Shown here: piece after piece, positions 63,120-64,000 of the stretch | How positions within the stretch are numbered: the stretch's first letter is position 1 | Layout: the number at the start of each line of letters is the position of its first letter | NCBI RefSeq assembly: GCF_900141835.1 | Contig: NZ_FQZD01000014.1 | Span: 1 to 64,000, forward strand | DNA from: Propionispora hippei DSM 15287 | GTDB lineage: Bacteria; Bacillota; Negativicutes; Propionisporales; Propionisporaceae | DNA length: 64,000 bases | Reading direction: 5' to 3' | Made by a program: the position numbers and the translations under genes | Notes under the pieces: generated by a model | The model's database searches: none | Seen by the model: the letters and a program-made list of their open reading frames with translations, nothing else | What the model was told of the DNA's origin: nothing

Positions 63120-64000
63120 TTATTCATTGAAGATGCAGGCCAAAGATTCGAGGTAATTCGTCCGTGCTGCCCAATCGTAAGATACGGCCAGCGAATCGCC
63201 TTTAGAACCAGTAACCAGAAGCACATCGGTGTTATCCTTGTACTTCCATACGGCCGTTGCCGGTGTAACAACAATCGTTTCCGGCTTCGCGTGGTGCGCC
63301 AGCTTAAAGCTCTGCTGCTCACCGGTTGCCGTGCCAAGAGCAACATTTTTTTCAGTGCCGGTATTCTGCTTGAGCGATACCTTGACTGTCCCTACGCTGC
63401 CCTTCGGATCTGCGTCCTTCGTGGCGACGTAGTCGTACTGATCGTCAACCAAAGAATTATCGTTCTTGTCCGGGTACTGCGTATCATGTGTCATAGGCAC
63501 AAAGGTTTCGGCGCTCCAACCGTGGATATAGTCCGTCGTAACTGTCTCGCCCTTCGGTGCGGTGTAAGTTACCTGTCCGTCGGTCGGGCTGTATGAGTAG
63601 TCAGCGGCGTTCTGCACCGTGCCGTCAAAGTAAAGCGCGAACCCATGAGAAGCAAGGTTATCTGTATGCGCCAGTTTGACTGTATGCTGCGCTCCGTCGC
63701 CGGTACCCAGCACTTCGCCTGTCACGTAGGAAGGCGGCTCCCGCAGCGATACAAAGGCCGAAATCTCCGTATCTTGCACAATCGGGTGCTTAACCATCAG
63801 ATGAGCGCGGCCAATCGTATTGACGAAATCATAGGTCTTGGTGATACATACGCCGGTACCCTCACTGAATACCGCCACGTTATCAGTCCGGTGCTTGATG
63901 CTGACGCTGTTTATCTTCGCGATACTGGTTCCGGGCGTAGGTGCATTCAGAACCGCCTTGAACTTGACCGCTTTTGCGGTTGCCGCCGGGCTGGTGACAA
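63120..64000 (-). CDS. Prophage virion/tail protein, C-terminal part (runs off window)
   Basis: The frame is open from the last base to a stop at 63120, giving about 293 residues; an internal GTG at 63878 is not needed as a start. It has repeated beta-rich modules around KLAHTDNLASHGFALYFDG and FKLAHHAKPETIVVTPA. This points to a tail fibre, tail spike or capsid decoration protein that binds the host surface. The family is not identified. Confidence 0.65.
   Translation of the reverse strand, partial: VTSPAATAKAVKFKAVLNAPTPGTSIAKINSVSIKHRTDNVAVFSEGTGVCITKTYDFVNTIGRAHLMVKHPIVQDTEISAFVSLREPPSYVTGEVLGTGDGAQHTVKLAHTDNLASHGFALYFDGTVQNAADYSYSPTDGQVTYTAPKGETVTTDYIHGWSAETFVPMTHDTQYPDKNDNSLVDDQYDYVATKDADPKGSVGTVKVSLKQNTGTEKNVALGTATGEQQSFKLAHHAKPETIVVTPATAVWKYKDNTDVLLVTGSKGDSLAVSYDWAARTNYLESLACIFNE

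Overview
The window reads as a chromosomal segment of a diderm, probably spore-forming member of the Firmicutes, most likely class Negativicutes (Sporomusa/Pelosinus-like). The reasons are strong GGAGG-type ribosome binding sites, a SigH-like sigma factor, a ChvE-GguAB sugar transporter, sigma-54 control, anaerobic sulfur chemistry and nitrogenase-like proteins. This placement is inference; there is no rRNA or tRNA gene to confirm it.

Layout: (1) 1-1 kb, the 3' end of an IS110-family transposase facing two tandem leader RNAs. (2) 1-6 kb, plus strand: a PAS histidine kinase, an N-acyltransferase/cNMP-domain fusion and an overlapping B12-type radical SAM enzyme. (3) 6-9.2 kb, a polar amino acid (probably cystine) ABC transporter. 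(4) 9.4-19.1 kb, an L-arabinose block: chvE-gguA-gguB, a ROK repressor and araBDA. (5) 19.4-24.2 kb, a frameshifted YeiH-type transporter, two small paired membrane proteins behind a sigma-54 promoter, and their likely activator. (6) 24.6-27.8 kb, a c-di-GMP enzyme. (7) 27.9-49 kb, a large minus-strand sulfur region. (8) 49-58.5 kb, housekeeping and signalling genes (SigH-like factor, a small tyrosine recombinase, a DegS-like kinase, transketolase, a phosphatase and glycerol-1-phosphate dehydrogenase). (9) 58.7 kb to the end, the lysis/tail end of a prophage on the minus strand.

The sulfur region is the heart of the window. A sulfur-carrier pathway (ThiS-like carrier, ThiF/MoeB-like activator, JAMM protease, sulfite reductase, TusA-like protein) lies beside O-acetylhomoserine sulfhydrylases. 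Two separate NifD/NifK-like pairs with conserved P-cluster cysteines follow. Then comes a RuBisCO-like protein, a cupin and a second O-acetylhomoserine sulfhydrylase, the enzyme set of the methylthioadenosine-isoprenoid shunt, here joined to a galactitol-type PTS. Together these genes look like a system for releasing sulfur or methanethiol from organic sulfur compounds and building methionine.

Eleven copies of one short leader RNA sit in front of these units and of the ABC and YeiH transporters. Each has a GCTGA-like box, a 4-bp hairpin, AGG, and then an intrinsic terminator. They define a shared sulfur regulon. The window also carries eight copies of a 120-170 bp interspersed repeat with copy-specific inverted ends, and a tyrosine recombinase gene flanked by two inverted copies of a 23-bp recombination-site-like palindrome.
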